The notes beneath the pieces are model-generated. The model was not told the origin of the DNA. It made no database searches and saw only the letters and a list, made by a program, of their open reading frames with translations. Below, one piece after another: positions 17,823 to 27,067 of a stretch of DNA of 64,000 bases. The stretch spans positions 1 to 64,000 of the forward strand of contig CAYFLK010000007.1 of assembly GCA_964344035.1 (NCBI GenBank), in the 5' to 3' direction. The stretch is from UBA1014 sp964344035. Lineage in GTDB: Bacteria > SAR324 > NAC60-12. Numbering within the stretch: position 1 is the stretch's first letter; the number at the start of each line of letters is the position of its first letter. Position numbers and translations under genes: made by a program.

Positions 17823-18306
17823 ACATACCGGAGAATTCACCCATCTTGATTCCGGGAACGTCCCCAGGATGGTGGATGTGTCCGGGAAACAGGTTAGTGA
17901 ACGGACTGCCGTTGCAACGGCCAGGATCCGCCTCGGCAAAGACCTGGCAGCTTTACTGCGCGAATCCGGGAGCACCAAGAAGGGTCCGGTCATCCAAACC
18001 GCGGTGATCGCCGGGATTCAGGGCGCCAAGCGTACCGCGGATTTGATCCCGATGTGTCATCCCCTCCCACTTTCTGCGCTGGATGTGAAGATTGAACTTG
18101 AATCGGAGGCGGCGCTCATCCGCGTCACGGTAAAAACTGCCAACCGCACCGGAGTGGAAATGGAAGCCTTGACCGCCGCCTCCATTTCCGCCCTCACCAT
18201 GTATGACATGTGTAAATCGGTGACCAAGGACATGGAGATTGAATCAGTCCGTCTGCTCAAAAAAACCGGTGGCAAGTCCGGGGACTATAATGCCGAAACG
18301 GTTTGA
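17815..18306 (+). CDS. moaC: cyclic pyranopterin monophosphate synthase
   Basis: Second enzyme of molybdenum cofactor synthesis, which converts the MoaA product to cyclic pyranopterin monophosphate. At 163 residues it is of standard length. MVDVSGK near the N-terminus, MCHPLPL and the catalytic TMYDMCKSVTKDM motif are all present. I prefer the ATG at 17815 over 17794 because family proteins begin just before the FTHLD segment. It overlaps the end of bpt, so the two are translationally coupled. Other moa genes are not in the window. Confidence 0.94.
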   Translation: MAEHTGEFTHLDSGNVPRMVDVSGKQVSERTAVATARIRLGKDLAALLRESGSTKKGPVIQTAVIAGIQGAKRTADLIPMCHPLPLSALDVKIELESEAALIRVTVKTANRTGVEMEALTAASISALTMYDMCKSVTKDMEIESVRLLKKTGGKSGDYNAETV

Positions 18307-18337
18307 TTGGCTTGCCGGTCAAACACTTTCACTTTTT
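18301..18337 (+). terminator. probable terminator after moaC
   Basis: GTTTGA (18301-18306, containing the moaC stop) pairs with TCAAAC (18319-18324). G-U and G-C pairs extend the stem through the middle (GGC at 18309-18311 with GCC at 18314-18316). The sequence ACTTTCACTTTTT follows. It lies between convergent genes, as expected. Confidence 0.5.
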
Positions 18338-18353
18338 GCGACAAGCGGAATCA

Positions 18354-19391
18354 TCAGAAATTTATATGTTGCAGCCTCCTCTCAAGGGACTCTGCCATTT
18401 CAGTTTTTTTCAAATGTTTCAGGCATCCTCCGTGCGGGCATTTTTTGTGTTGGCAGCGCAACGGTCCGCCAAGATCTGGTGTAACCACCCATTCCTGCTG
18501 ATCATAAGGACCCCATCGCCGCGGGGTGTGTGGGACCGCCGGGCAGAAAAAACCGAGCAGAGGAGTTCCTGCAGCATTGGCCATGTGCGGGGTACCGGTG
18601 CTGCTGCTGATCAGGAGACGCGCCTCCCGGATAACACGCATCAACTCGCCTAGTCCGAAACGGCCGGCAACATTGAGCACACGCTTTTCCGGCAACCCCT
18701 CCATCAGTTCATTGACCATTTCCACTTCTGCTTCCGACCCGGTTAGCAGTACAGTCCATGATGTTTCTACAAGCAGGTGTTGAACCAGGAATCGATACTG
18801 TTCCGGAGTTATGTTGGTGGCGGAGGCGCCGCTGCCTGCATGCACAATCACGTAATCGGTGATCAAGCCCCAATCGTTCCGGGTTTTACGCCATTTGTTT
18901 TCTTGTACTTCAGGATACTCGAATTGGAAGCGTGGGCGCGGCAGGGAGCAGCTGACCAAGGGGGTCAGCAATCCGAGGTTGTATTCCGCTTCATGTTTCA
19001 CGCAATCCTTGCGGTGTTCAAAAATGCGTTCGGAAAACAGGAATGAATACCAGCGGTATCCAGTCCCGATGATGCGTGGGATTCCCGCGCCGCGGAGGGT
19101 CAGGGTCAGTTCGGGACGGGGATAAAACAGCACCGCGGCGTCAAAATGCCTGGATTTGAGTTCTTCTGCCAAAGCCCGGTGTCCTTGCCAACCCTGGTGG
19201 CGGCCCCCGGGGTGATAGGAAATCACCTGGTCCAGGCCTTGATACTGCAGGACGAGCGGTTCAGTATAAGGATTCGCGAGGAAAGCCAGAAATGCTTGCG
19301 GATAATGTTCCCGAAGCACGGAAACTGCCGGCAAGGTGAGCACGGTATCTCCGATACGGTCGGTGCGTACAAGCAGGATTCTGGGTGACAT
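18354..19391 (-). CDS. glycosyltransferase family 9 (heptosyltransferase-type)
   Basis: A 345-residue GT-B enzyme of family GT9, which adds heptose from ADP-heptose to the lipopolysaccharide core. Characteristic stretches are ILLVRTDRIGDTVLTLPAV at the N-terminus, the VHAGSGASATNITPEQY nucleotide-sugar region and ISSSTGTPHMANAAGTPLLGFF near the C-terminus. The C-terminal cysteines (CQHKKCPHGGC) are common in this group. The donor fits the hldE/hldD genes at 27-28.5 kb, which make ADP-heptose. Whether it is WaaC, WaaF or WaaQ cannot be decided. It lies 7 bases downstream of the CYTH gene and is probably cotranscribed with it. Confidence 0.85.
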   Translation of the reverse strand: MSPRILLVRTDRIGDTVLTLPAVSVLREHYPQAFLAFLANPYTEPLVLQYQGLDQVISYHPGGRHQGWQGHRALAEELKSRHFDAAVLFYPRPELTLTLRGAGIPRIIGTGYRWYSFLFSERIFEHRKDCVKHEAEYNLGLLTPLVSCSLPRPRFQFEYPEVQENKWRKTRNDWGLITDYVIVHAGSGASATNITPEQYRFLVQHLLVETSWTVLLTGSEAEVEMVNELMEGLPEKRVLNVAGRFGLGELMRVIREARLLISSSTGTPHMANAAGTPLLGFFCPAVPHTPRRWGPYDQQEWVVTPDLGGPLRCQHKKCPHGGCLKHLKKTEMAESLERRLQHINF

Positions 19392-19398
19392 CCGGGTT

Positions 19399-19872
19399 TC
19401 AGCGTTTTGCCCAGTTGCGGAAAGGGTAGCGGATCAGGTTGATGTTGAGAAAACGCGGGTCGTCACTAACTTCTTTTCCCACCCAGTCAGGCAGTTGCAG
19501 GGGTTGATGCTCTTCCTCCAGTTCAACTTCCGCAACCGTCATGCCTTCATTTTCTCCAAGAAATTCATCTACTTCCCAGCGAATTCCCCGGAATTCAAAA
19601 GTAGTCCGGTATTTCATGATAATCGGCTGCTCACACACTTCATCCAGTAGAAAACATGCGTCTTCGAGAGGAATTGGGTATTCGTATTCTATCCGCTTCA
19701 GCGAACCGCGCCGGCTCTTGATGTTAAGTCGCGCGTTATCTCCTTCAATCCGCACTCTCACTGAGCGCAAAGGATCACGGTTGAGATAGCCCTGACGATA
19801 ATAAACCGGTTTGCCAAGCAGCCGCCAGCCGTCTCCCGTTACCAGAAACTTCCTTTCGATTTCAATACCCAT
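19399..19872 (-). CDS. CYTH domain protein (triphosphate tunnel enzyme)
   Basis: A 157-residue single-domain CYTH protein. The signature EIERKFLV is at residues 4-11, followed by alternating charged strands (RSVRVRIEGDNARLNIKSRR) that line the triphosphate tunnel, and the acidic EVDEFLGENEGMTVAEVELEEE. Such small proteins usually hydrolyse inorganic triphosphate, and some make cAMP. Residues alone do not separate the two, though tripolyphosphatase is the commoner activity. It lies between recC (42 bases upstream) and the GT9 gene on the same strand. Confidence 0.85.
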   Translation of the reverse strand: MGIEIERKFLVTGDGWRLLGKPVYYRQGYLNRDPLRSVRVRIEGDNARLNIKSRRGSLKRIEYEYPIPLEDACFLLDEVCEQPIIMKYRTTFEFRGIRWEVDEFLGENEGMTVAEVELEEEHQPLQLPDWVGKEVSDDPRFLNINLIRYPFRNWAKR

Positions 19873-19914
19873 TTTATTGTCTGCAGAGACAAATACTGAA
19901 AACCCTCAGTTTTT

Positions 19915-22900
19915 TCAACCCGGATTTCCGATGGTGTGGAAGAAGAGCCCAAAACGTTCCTGCATGATCAAGTGAGGCTTTGAGGGACGGGGTGCGTCCG
20001 CGGGAAACCGTACAGGTCCGTATTGGGAACTGAGGTGCGCAAAGGGTTTATTTGATTCCTCCTCAAGCCATTCTTCCAAGCGCCCCGGAAGATCATCCTC
20101 ACCCAGATGCTCCTTTTCCATGGCAAAGACTGCTTCCACCGGGAACCATACAGCGGATCGCGGATCGTTCATCTCCGACGCCAGCCGATGCAGGTAATGC
20201 AGGCAGATGCCTGGGCTGGGGACCTCAAATGTTTTGGACTCCGAGTTCTTAGTGGTGACGCACGACAGGATAACGGAAGCGTCGCCTGGGAGGTTGCCGG
20301 ATGCGCAAAGCATCACTCCATTCAGAAACAATCGTAGCCAGTGTTTGGGTTTCACAGGGTTGAGGGAAAAATAAACCGCGTACCATTCCCGGTTTTTGAG
20401 GACAAACCACCATACGCTCTCTCCGTTCAGCATGATCCTCCGGGCGTGAGGTTTTTCAGCATGTTCCAGCTGAAGAGGAGGTTTGAGAAGGAACTGAGAA
20501 CCCGGCTGAAATTCATGCCCAGGGGTTGAACAGGACTTAAATAATTCGTTTTCATGCAGCGGGCCGAAGATGTATTTTCTCGCGCTATCCTGAATTGTAT
20601 CCCAAGGAATTCCGGAGAGGGCATTGGACAACCAGAACTGCCAGCCTGCAAGCGCCTGCGAATGTTTATTTAAAACCGCTTTTCCAAAATCGCCTGGAGG
20701 AAACGTGCCAGTCGTTACCAGTGTTTCGGTTGCATCGCGGTAGTGTTTTTCCCAGTCCGGCGGGGAAACTCCGGAAGTCAAAGCCCGACACAATGCACTT
20801 CGCATTACTCTCCACTCAAGCAGCCTTTCAACTTCCTGCGGTTCATGGATTTCACGGCTTTGATCTTCTTCCTCTTCTTCTCTCAATCCAAGCTGCAAAC
20901 GCGCGGTGGACTGAAGCGGAGATTCCAGGAATGCACGCATTTGGTTCAAGGTCAACGCCGTCCGTTCCATTTCCGGTTTTGCGCGGTCGGCGTCCGTTTT
21001 TTGCAGTCCCAGCATTTCCCGGATTTCAGGGTGACTGATCATGTTTCCGTGGATCCGATCCCGGTTTTTGAAGGCATCCCCGAGGTGTTCACGAAGCCTC
21101 AACGCCCGGGCCTGTTCAAAAGCATTCCAGTCCCAACTTTTCAGCGGATTCACGGGTTCTCCAGAGGGTTCATCTGAATTACAGGGACCACCCTCACCAC
21201 GACCTTTTTTGGTGGGGAGAATGGGACTTTCAGTGCTTAATTCAGGGAAATATTCACAAGAATAGGCTTTCAACGGGTGTCGAACGATTTGAAAAGGGGT
21301 TTCAAGATAACCCCGGTTCAGTTCGCTGATCAGGGTTTGCGCAACCGAAGACATATTTAGTTCGTCATCCGTTTTCTCGTCCCTGGAAACATAACTGAGG
21401 ACCAGAGACTGCCGCGTCGAAACAAGAGTTTCGAGAAACATGTATCGGTCGCGTTCCGTTTCGGAAACGTCCCCAATCAGCCGCTCCCTGGTTTTCCTGC
21501 CTCCAATTGAAGGCGAAAGCGTCACGGGCATGTGTCTCAGGTCAAGATTGTCCCTGCGGTGCGGCGCCGGGAAAAGTCCTTCACCCATCCCCGGCAGAAA
21601 CACGACTTTGAATGGAATCGGTCTCATAGGTAAAAATGAGGATACCGTCACCCCACGCGCGAGGTAGTGCCCTTTGCGTACACGGACACTTTCCAGTCCC
21701 TGCAGGTAGAATTGAAGCACATGCGAGTAGGAAATTTCCCGCTTGTCAACCGAGTGGTGTAGATCAAGTTCCTGCAGCATGAGCGCGTTTTCACACAGTT
21801 TCTGGAACTCATTTTCTTCGGTTTCATACTGAGGTCCAAGGTAGGTTTTCAGCAGCGTCTGCAGGTATTGCCCCCATTGCGCCCCGGTCATCCGCCAGCA
21901 TCCCATTTCACTTGTGTCTGCAATCAGGGAGCGGGCGATCATCACGAAACGCGCAGCTTCCTCATCCCATTCGTCTGACATTTTCCTGGGAGTCAGTTGC
22001 TTCCCTTCCGGAACCGGCAGTGAAGACGGGAGAGATGGTCTCCTCGTTTCCGGATAATAAAATGCGCTCAGGGTCAGTTTTTGAAATCCTTGTTCCCAGT
22101 GGTACAGATGTTTGGGCAGATGGGAGTAGCCCCGGTTTTTATGGTCCCTTTCATCGATTCCGAATAGAATTTCCAGATCGTCCGCCCAGCGGAGCCATTG
22201 CCGGGGGGACAGGACCTCGCCGGGTGAGTCCCCTGAAACTCCGGGAGGATCACGGAAGCGTGGGAGGAAACACGGATTCTCAAAAAGCGCGAACATGTCT
22301 CTGCGGTTGTATTCGGTGAAGCAGAGATTCAGCAAACCGGCGGCGGCCTGTTGTAGGCGGCTGGAACTGCCGCGAACGCCATCGATCAGGTTGTATGGAA
22401 GGTCATGCAGGTTTTGAAACACATGTTCCAGTTCATGCTGGTAACGTTCCATGTCGTAGACTATCACCGCGATTTCGTTCAGCATGAGACTCGCATCGGA
22501 GTGAATCAGTTCCCAGATCATGCCCGCGATCGCCTCCGCTTCCCTTCGGGGATTGGCGCAGGCGAACACTTTCAGGCTGTCGTCCTGCTTGAGGTTCAGA
22601 GACGACGGCCTACGCGGCTCCCTGACCAGAATGTCATGCTGCACCTGTCGCAACAGTGATCTTCCATGATCACCCGGCTCCAGGGGATCGCGGAAGCGCT
22701 CGTGGAATTCCCACCCCGACCAGAAATTAAGAAGACGTATATTTTCACGTCCAGGGCGACCCCAAGCCTGCAGAAAAGGATTGTCTTCCTCGTTGCGGAT
22801 CAACTCTCCCGCATAAAAGTCATTGCGTGAAATGAGGATGTCGTTTTCAAAATGCTTGCGATACCCTTCAAGCTGTCCGCGGATTTCCTGCTTTACTTCC

Positions 22901-23736
22901 CATGAAGAACGCAGGTCTTCCCAAAATTCCATGCACGGGTTCAGGGTGTAGACGTGGATCTGGAAAAGCCTGGACAATTTACGTGACAGTGCCTGCTGGT
23001 GAAAATGCGAAAGATAGGAAACTCCGAAAATATGGAGACTGTTGTTGCTCCCGGAAACAGGTTCGTGTCGGTTTTCCAGGTCATCCGGATTCAGCAGGTC
23101 ATAGATTTCGGTCAGTGTTTTCAGGTGGGAAATGCGGGAATCCGAACGCATTCCGGGGTCCGGCCTAGTTTTGTTCAGGATCCCTTCCCTGCCGAATATT
23201 CCAAGCCATAATTCACGCTGCCAGCGTTCAAGCTCATGGGAAGGGTCTCCGAGCGTTAATTCCCCCTTTCGCCAGCATTCCAGGATTTCCCTGTTTCGTG
23301 AAAACTCGTAATCCCGAAAAAGCCTGGTGATCCTTCCGGACAGCTGAAAAATCAATTTTTCCTTCATTTCTGGGGGCTGTGGGGAATCGCTCTGCACATA
23401 ATCCCTTACTGGGTCCCACAGGTTGTCTGGGTCATCAAGTTTCTGGGTTATAACATCCAGCAGCAGGCGCTGCAGCATCACCGGGGTGAGAAGGATGAAA
23501 TGCCTCAGATGAGGGTTCGCTGTGCGGATGGCCTGCAGAAACGCCTTTTCGAGAGGAACGAAGCGTAAGTTGGCGGCAATCCCATCACGCTGCGCCAGTT
23601 GAAGTGAAATCCATCTCTGCAGACTGAAATTGGGGACGACGATGAGGGCTTCATCGAAAGGATCGCGCTCACGGAGGTTTTCCGCAAGCGGGACCACCAA
23701 GCGGTCAAGCCTGTTTGAATAGTGAAGTTGCGGCAT
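19915..23736 (-). CDS. recC: exodeoxyribonuclease V subunit gamma
   Basis: Large (1273-residue) RecC protein, the Chi-recognising scaffold of the RecBCD helicase-nuclease for double-strand-break repair. The N-terminal phrase ALIVVPNFSLQRWISLQLA matches the RecC family motif. Further conserved regions are LHIFGVSYLSHFHQQAL, RPIPFKVVFLPGMGEGLFP and RDRYMFLETLVSTRQSLVLSY. The ATG at 23736 gives the standard N-terminus. The usual partners recB and recD are not adjacent: upstream is a DsbD-alpha gene and downstream a CYTH gene. The frame is intact throughout. Confidence 0.9.
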   Translation of the reverse strand: MPQLHYSNRLDRLVVPLAENLRERDPFDEALIVVPNFSLQRWISLQLAQRDGIAANLRFVPLEKAFLQAIRTANPHLRHFILLTPVMLQRLLLDVITQKLDDPDNLWDPVRDYVQSDSPQPPEMKEKLIFQLSGRITRLFRDYEFSRNREILECWRKGELTLGDPSHELERWQRELWLGIFGREGILNKTRPDPGMRSDSRISHLKTLTEIYDLLNPDDLENRHEPVSGSNNSLHIFGVSYLSHFHQQALSRKLSRLFQIHVYTLNPCMEFWEDLRSSWEVKQEIRGQLEGYRKHFENDILISRNDFYAGELIRNEEDNPFLQAWGRPGRENIRLLNFWSGWEFHERFRDPLEPGDHGRSLLRQVQHDILVREPRRPSSLNLKQDDSLKVFACANPRREAEAIAGMIWELIHSDASLMLNEIAVIVYDMERYQHELEHVFQNLHDLPYNLIDGVRGSSSRLQQAAAGLLNLCFTEYNRRDMFALFENPCFLPRFRDPPGVSGDSPGEVLSPRQWLRWADDLEILFGIDERDHKNRGYSHLPKHLYHWEQGFQKLTLSAFYYPETRRPSLPSSLPVPEGKQLTPRKMSDEWDEEAARFVMIARSLIADTSEMGCWRMTGAQWGQYLQTLLKTYLGPQYETEENEFQKLCENALMLQELDLHHSVDKREISYSHVLQFYLQGLESVRVRKGHYLARGVTVSSFLPMRPIPFKVVFLPGMGEGLFPAPHRRDNLDLRHMPVTLSPSIGGRKTRERLIGDVSETERDRYMFLETLVSTRQSLVLSYVSRDEKTDDELNMSSVAQTLISELNRGYLETPFQIVRHPLKAYSCEYFPELSTESPILPTKKGRGEGGPCNSDEPSGEPVNPLKSWDWNAFEQARALRLREHLGDAFKNRDRIHGNMISHPEIREMLGLQKTDADRAKPEMERTALTLNQMRAFLESPLQSTARLQLGLREEEEEDQSREIHEPQEVERLLEWRVMRSALCRALTSGVSPPDWEKHYRDATETLVTTGTFPPGDFGKAVLNKHSQALAGWQFWLSNALSGIPWDTIQDSARKYIFGPLHENELFKSCSTPGHEFQPGSQFLLKPPLQLEHAEKPHARRIMLNGESVWWFVLKNREWYAVYFSLNPVKPKHWLRLFLNGVMLCASGNLPGDASVILSCVTTKNSESKTFEVPSPGICLHYLHRLASEMNDPRSAVWFPVEAVFAMEKEHLGEDDLPGRLEEWLEEESNKPFAHLSSQYGPVRFPADAPRPSKPHLIMQERFGLFFHTIGNPG

Positions 23737-23781
23737 CAGCTGGCCTCAAGGGTGTCGGTGCGGGATACCGCTTTTTTTGCA

Positions 23782-24402
23782 TCACCGCACGATTTCGAGA
23801 GGTGCGGTGAACTTTTGGCGTCTCAGTGGCACGCAGATGCGGTTGTCGCAGGCTTGAAAAAGAAGAGTCCCGGTGAGGTCATGTATCCCTTCTGAAGTGT
23901 CTTCCATAATGTGAAAATCTTGTTCCAGGGTAAATGTCCCAAGATGCACGGCAAGTTCTTTTTCTAGTGCACCGTCCCACTTCCTGACGACCGGACTTTC
24001 ACGCAGTGCGCCTACAGGCAGATGCGCCCGGGAATCGGTTTTAATGGTTGTAGGATAGGGGCCGTCCTCCCCTTGCTGAAAAATGGAGTAGATATGCCAG
24101 CCGTCGGGTATGAACCCGCGCAGGTAGAGGGTTGTCCTTGTTCCAGGCTTGACGGTGAGGAAAGCGAATTCCGCAAAAAGTCTCAATGCCGGCCCGGAAG
24201 ATTGCGTTTCTTTGAAAATGCCGTAGGCAGACCCCGGAAGAGATTCGGTGTTTCCTTCCTGACTCAGCGGCAGGGTTGTTTGCGCTGGAATGTGGATTGG
24301 GATCCAAAGGGCTACAAGGAGAAAAACCCCTGTTGCAGCAGAAAATTGAATATTCCTGAAGGCATGGAAAAACTCCATGCACTTCGTGGTTTTCTGATGC
24401 AT
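23782..24402 (-). CDS. stand-alone DsbD alpha (N-terminal) domain protein
   Basis: This 206-residue exported protein corresponds to the periplasmic alpha domain of thiol:disulfide interchange protein DsbD, without the membrane and thioredoxin domains. The conserved end, LLFQACDNRICVPLRRQKF, carries the cysteine pair that in DsbD passes electrons to periplasmic partners; LYLRGFIPDGWHIYSI is the usual start of the domain. A hydrophobic N-terminal segment (residues about 20-38) acts as signal or anchor; an alternative ATG is at codon 9. It lies 45 bases upstream of recC and 56 bases downstream of ppiD. An electron donor such as CcdA or DsbD-beta would have to be encoded elsewhere. Confidence 0.75.
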   Translation of the reverse strand: MHQKTTKCMEFFHAFRNIQFSAATGVFLLVALWIPIHIPAQTTLPLSQEGNTESLPGSAYGIFKETQSSGPALRLFAEFAFLTVKPGTRTTLYLRGFIPDGWHIYSIFQQGEDGPYPTTIKTDSRAHLPVGALRESPVVRKWDGALEKELAVHLGTFTLEQDFHIMEDTSEGIHDLTGTLLFQACDNRICVPLRRQKFTAPLEIVR

Positions 24403-24458
24403 AGCAAATGCTCAGTGAGAATGACCCACATAACCGCGCATTGCTGATGCGGGCATTC

Positions 24459-26372
24459 TTATCCGGTGCAGTTAGAAGTCTGCAGGGGTTGAAAAACTGG
24501 GTTTAAGATCTCAATTGTCGCGCAGTTGCGCAACCGCTGCAGTTCCTTGGAAAGCACCGCTTGCTGCAGCCGTTGGAGCAGCTTAAGTTGGATTTGCTCT
24601 TTCAATGATTCAGCATCTTCCAAATCCAGGATGCGTTTTTTGAAGCGCAGCAGGTCAATCCGTTCTTCACTTTCACTGAGCGCGTAAGGGTTGTTTTCAT
24701 CCAGTTTTAGAGCACTGCTCCGGAAAACCGTGTTGTCTCCCAATTCCGGCAGGTATCGGTCAGCAGCAGTAAATTCCAATGGCTTCACTTCCAGTCCATA
24801 AAGTTCGGCCAATTCCTCCAGTGAAGTATTTGGCAACGATTGCGTAACCGCCAGCTGGGCCGCTTCTGAGGCAAGGACAAGGGCCTTTTGATTCCGCAGT
24901 TGTTCTTTAACCGCCGTTTCCACATCTTCAAACGGACGGATCGCAGGTTCCCGGATTTCTTTCAACTCATACAGCACGTGTCCTTGTACGGGGTTACGTT
25001 TCCAGGATCCTGCAAAACCGACTGTTTTCCCTTCTAATTCCTTTACCATCGCAGAGGCCGAACCCAAACCGGAAATGACCGCGCCTGCATCAAACCAGTC
25101 ACTTATTTGCACCTCCAATCCTGACTGCACGGCTGTTTCAGCCAGGGATCTTTGCGGAAATTCGCTTTCCATTGTGGCCACTTCTTCCTCAAGTTTTTTC
25201 TCCGCTCGGCGTTCCGCCAGGATAGAAGTAATTTCTTCACGTACTTCATCCAGCGATTTTTCCACCTCGTCTGCACGTTCATCCACACGAATCAGGTGCA
25301 GTCCGAAGGGGGACTGGACCACTTCGCTGACTTGACCGGTTTCCAGCCGGAATGCTGCGTCTTCAAACTGCGGGACCATCTCTCCGGGCTGAAACCAGCC
25401 GAGGTCTCCGCCTTTTTCAGATGTCGCATCCTCAGAATGAGTTTTTGCAAGTTCCTCGAAATCCGCACCTTCCCTGATTTTCGCAAGTATCCCTTCCAGT
25501 ACTGCGCGTCTTTCCTGCAGTGCCGCGTCATCGGCATTTGGATCGAGTTTGAAGAGAATGTGCCGCGCCTTCACTTTAGGCGGGGTGGTATAGGTCTCTA
25601 GGTTCTTTTCGTAATATCGGCGGATTTCCCGTTCACGGACTTTTACTTTCGATTTATAATGCTCCACGTTGATGGTGAAATAACTGATACGGAACTGCTT
25701 CTGTGACTTGAATGAATCTTTGTTCTCGTCATAATGCGCACGCAACTCCTCATCTGTCACCCGGGTTTTTTCAAGGAAGGCCAAGGGATTGAAATGCAGG
25801 TAATCAATCATGATTCTTTCCTGTTCCTGCCGGAAATTCTGGTCAATTTCCGCTTTCCCAATCACCAGTCCCGATCCAAACAGGTCACGAAGTTTTCCCG
25901 CCAGCATTTCTCTGCGCAGCCCATCTTCATAATCCTGCCGGACAATCCTGTTCTGAGATAAAATCGTGTTGTAGGTGTCATAATCGAAGCGGCCGTTTTT
26001 TTGAAAATATGCCTGGTTGCGGATTTGCTCCTGCAATTCAAGATCGGTGGTCATCAGGTTCATCGCTTCCGCTTCGTCAATCAGCAGCATCTGATCGACG
26101 AGTTGTTCAAAAACACGTTGGCGCAGGTTTATCTGTTCAGCGAATGCGTCCGCGTTTTCTCCCAACTGCCCCCGCAAGGACTGAAGGCGATTCTGGTATG
26201 CTTCCCGATAGTCCTTGAGCAGGATTTCCTTGTCGTTTACTTTTGCAACCACCTCTTTGCGGTCGCCAAAAAAAGAGCCGACACCAAAAGAAACCACGAA
26301 AGTCACGCAGATGATGCCCAGTAACAGCTTAAAGAAAAAGCTCTGGGAGTATTCCCTCAGTTCCTGTATCAT
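24459..26372 (-). CDS. ppiD: membrane-anchored peptidyl-prolyl isomerase PpiD-like
   Basis: A 637-residue SurA/PpiD-type chaperone that would assist folding of secreted proteins on the periplasmic side of the inner membrane. A single N-terminal transmembrane helix (FKLLLGIICVTFVVSFGVGS) is followed by a SurA_N-like helical region. A parvulin domain lies near residues 260-370 (KARHILFKL, FEELAKTHSEDATSEKGGDLGWF, FGLHLIRV), and a second, degenerate helical/PPIase-like region extends to the C-terminus. Length and layout match PpiD. It is transcribed divergently from apt. Confidence 0.9.
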   Translation of the reverse strand: MIQELREYSQSFFFKLLLGIICVTFVVSFGVGSFFGDRKEVVAKVNDKEILLKDYREAYQNRLQSLRGQLGENADAFAEQINLRQRVFEQLVDQMLLIDEAEAMNLMTTDLELQEQIRNQAYFQKNGRFDYDTYNTILSQNRIVRQDYEDGLRREMLAGKLRDLFGSGLVIGKAEIDQNFRQEQERIMIDYLHFNPLAFLEKTRVTDEELRAHYDENKDSFKSQKQFRISYFTINVEHYKSKVKVREREIRRYYEKNLETYTTPPKVKARHILFKLDPNADDAALQERRAVLEGILAKIREGADFEELAKTHSEDATSEKGGDLGWFQPGEMVPQFEDAAFRLETGQVSEVVQSPFGLHLIRVDERADEVEKSLDEVREEITSILAERRAEKKLEEEVATMESEFPQRSLAETAVQSGLEVQISDWFDAGAVISGLGSASAMVKELEGKTVGFAGSWKRNPVQGHVLYELKEIREPAIRPFEDVETAVKEQLRNQKALVLASEAAQLAVTQSLPNTSLEELAELYGLEVKPLEFTAADRYLPELGDNTVFRSSALKLDENNPYALSESEERIDLLRFKKRILDLEDAESLKEQIQLKLLQRLQQAVLSKELQRLRNCATIEILNPVFQPLQTSNCTG

Positions 26373-26545
26373 AAAAATTCTGCATGCATGAAGTTTGATC
26401 CGGATGGATCAGAAAACGCTTCTCTAAAACTGTTTATTCTCGCCTGATCCTGCAAGTCTTTCAAGGCGATTGTTATATCCCAATTTTTTCGAGGAAGCGG
26501 CACAAGTTTTGATTTCATCCGTGCAATTCCTCATTCCGGAGTGAA

Positions 26546-27067
26546 ATGATTGATCTTAAACAGAAAATCCGCACGATCCCGGATTTTCCTGAACCGGGCA
26601 TACTCTACAGGGACATCACCACCCTGCTGAGCGACGCGGATGCGCTGAGGGAAGTGATTGATAGGTTTGCCGCGCATTACCGGGCAGTGGATATAGACCT
26701 GGTGGTGGGAGTTGAATCGCGCGGTTTCATCATCGGCGCCCCGCTGGCCATTAGACTCGGGAAGGGGTTTGTTCCCGTTCGTAAAGCAGGAAAGCTTCCG
26801 GGTCCCACCCATGGTGTGGATTATGATCTGGAATATGGAAACGACCGGGTGGAGATACACCAGGACGCGATCCAGCCCGGAAACAGGGTGTTGATGGTTG
26901 ATGACCTGATTGCAACCGGAGGGACTATCGAGGGGAGCGGAAAACTGATCGAACAGGTGGGAGGGGTGATTGTCGGGTATGCGTTTGTCATTGAACTGGT
27001 TGATCTGAATGGACGCAAACGTCTGAAACACCCGGTTTTTTCACTTGTGACCTTTGAAGGACTTTGA
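26546..27067 (+). CDS. apt: adenine phosphoribosyltransferase
   Basis: Purine-salvage enzyme that joins adenine to PRPP to form AMP. The 173-residue length is typical. The family motifs are IPDFPEPGILYRDITTLL, VVGVESRGFIIGAPLA and the PRPP loop VLMVDDLIATGGTIEGS. The stop TGA at 27065-27067 is followed directly by the TTG start of the next gene, so apt leads a tightly packed operon with ADP-heptose genes. Confidence 0.95.
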   Translation: MIDLKQKIRTIPDFPEPGILYRDITTLLSDADALREVIDRFAAHYRAVDIDLVVGVESRGFIIGAPLAIRLGKGFVPVRKAGKLPGPTHGVDYDLEYGNDRVEIHQDAIQPGNRVLMVDDLIATGGTIEGSGKLIEQVGGVIVGYAFVIELVDLNGRKRLKHPVFSLVTFEGL

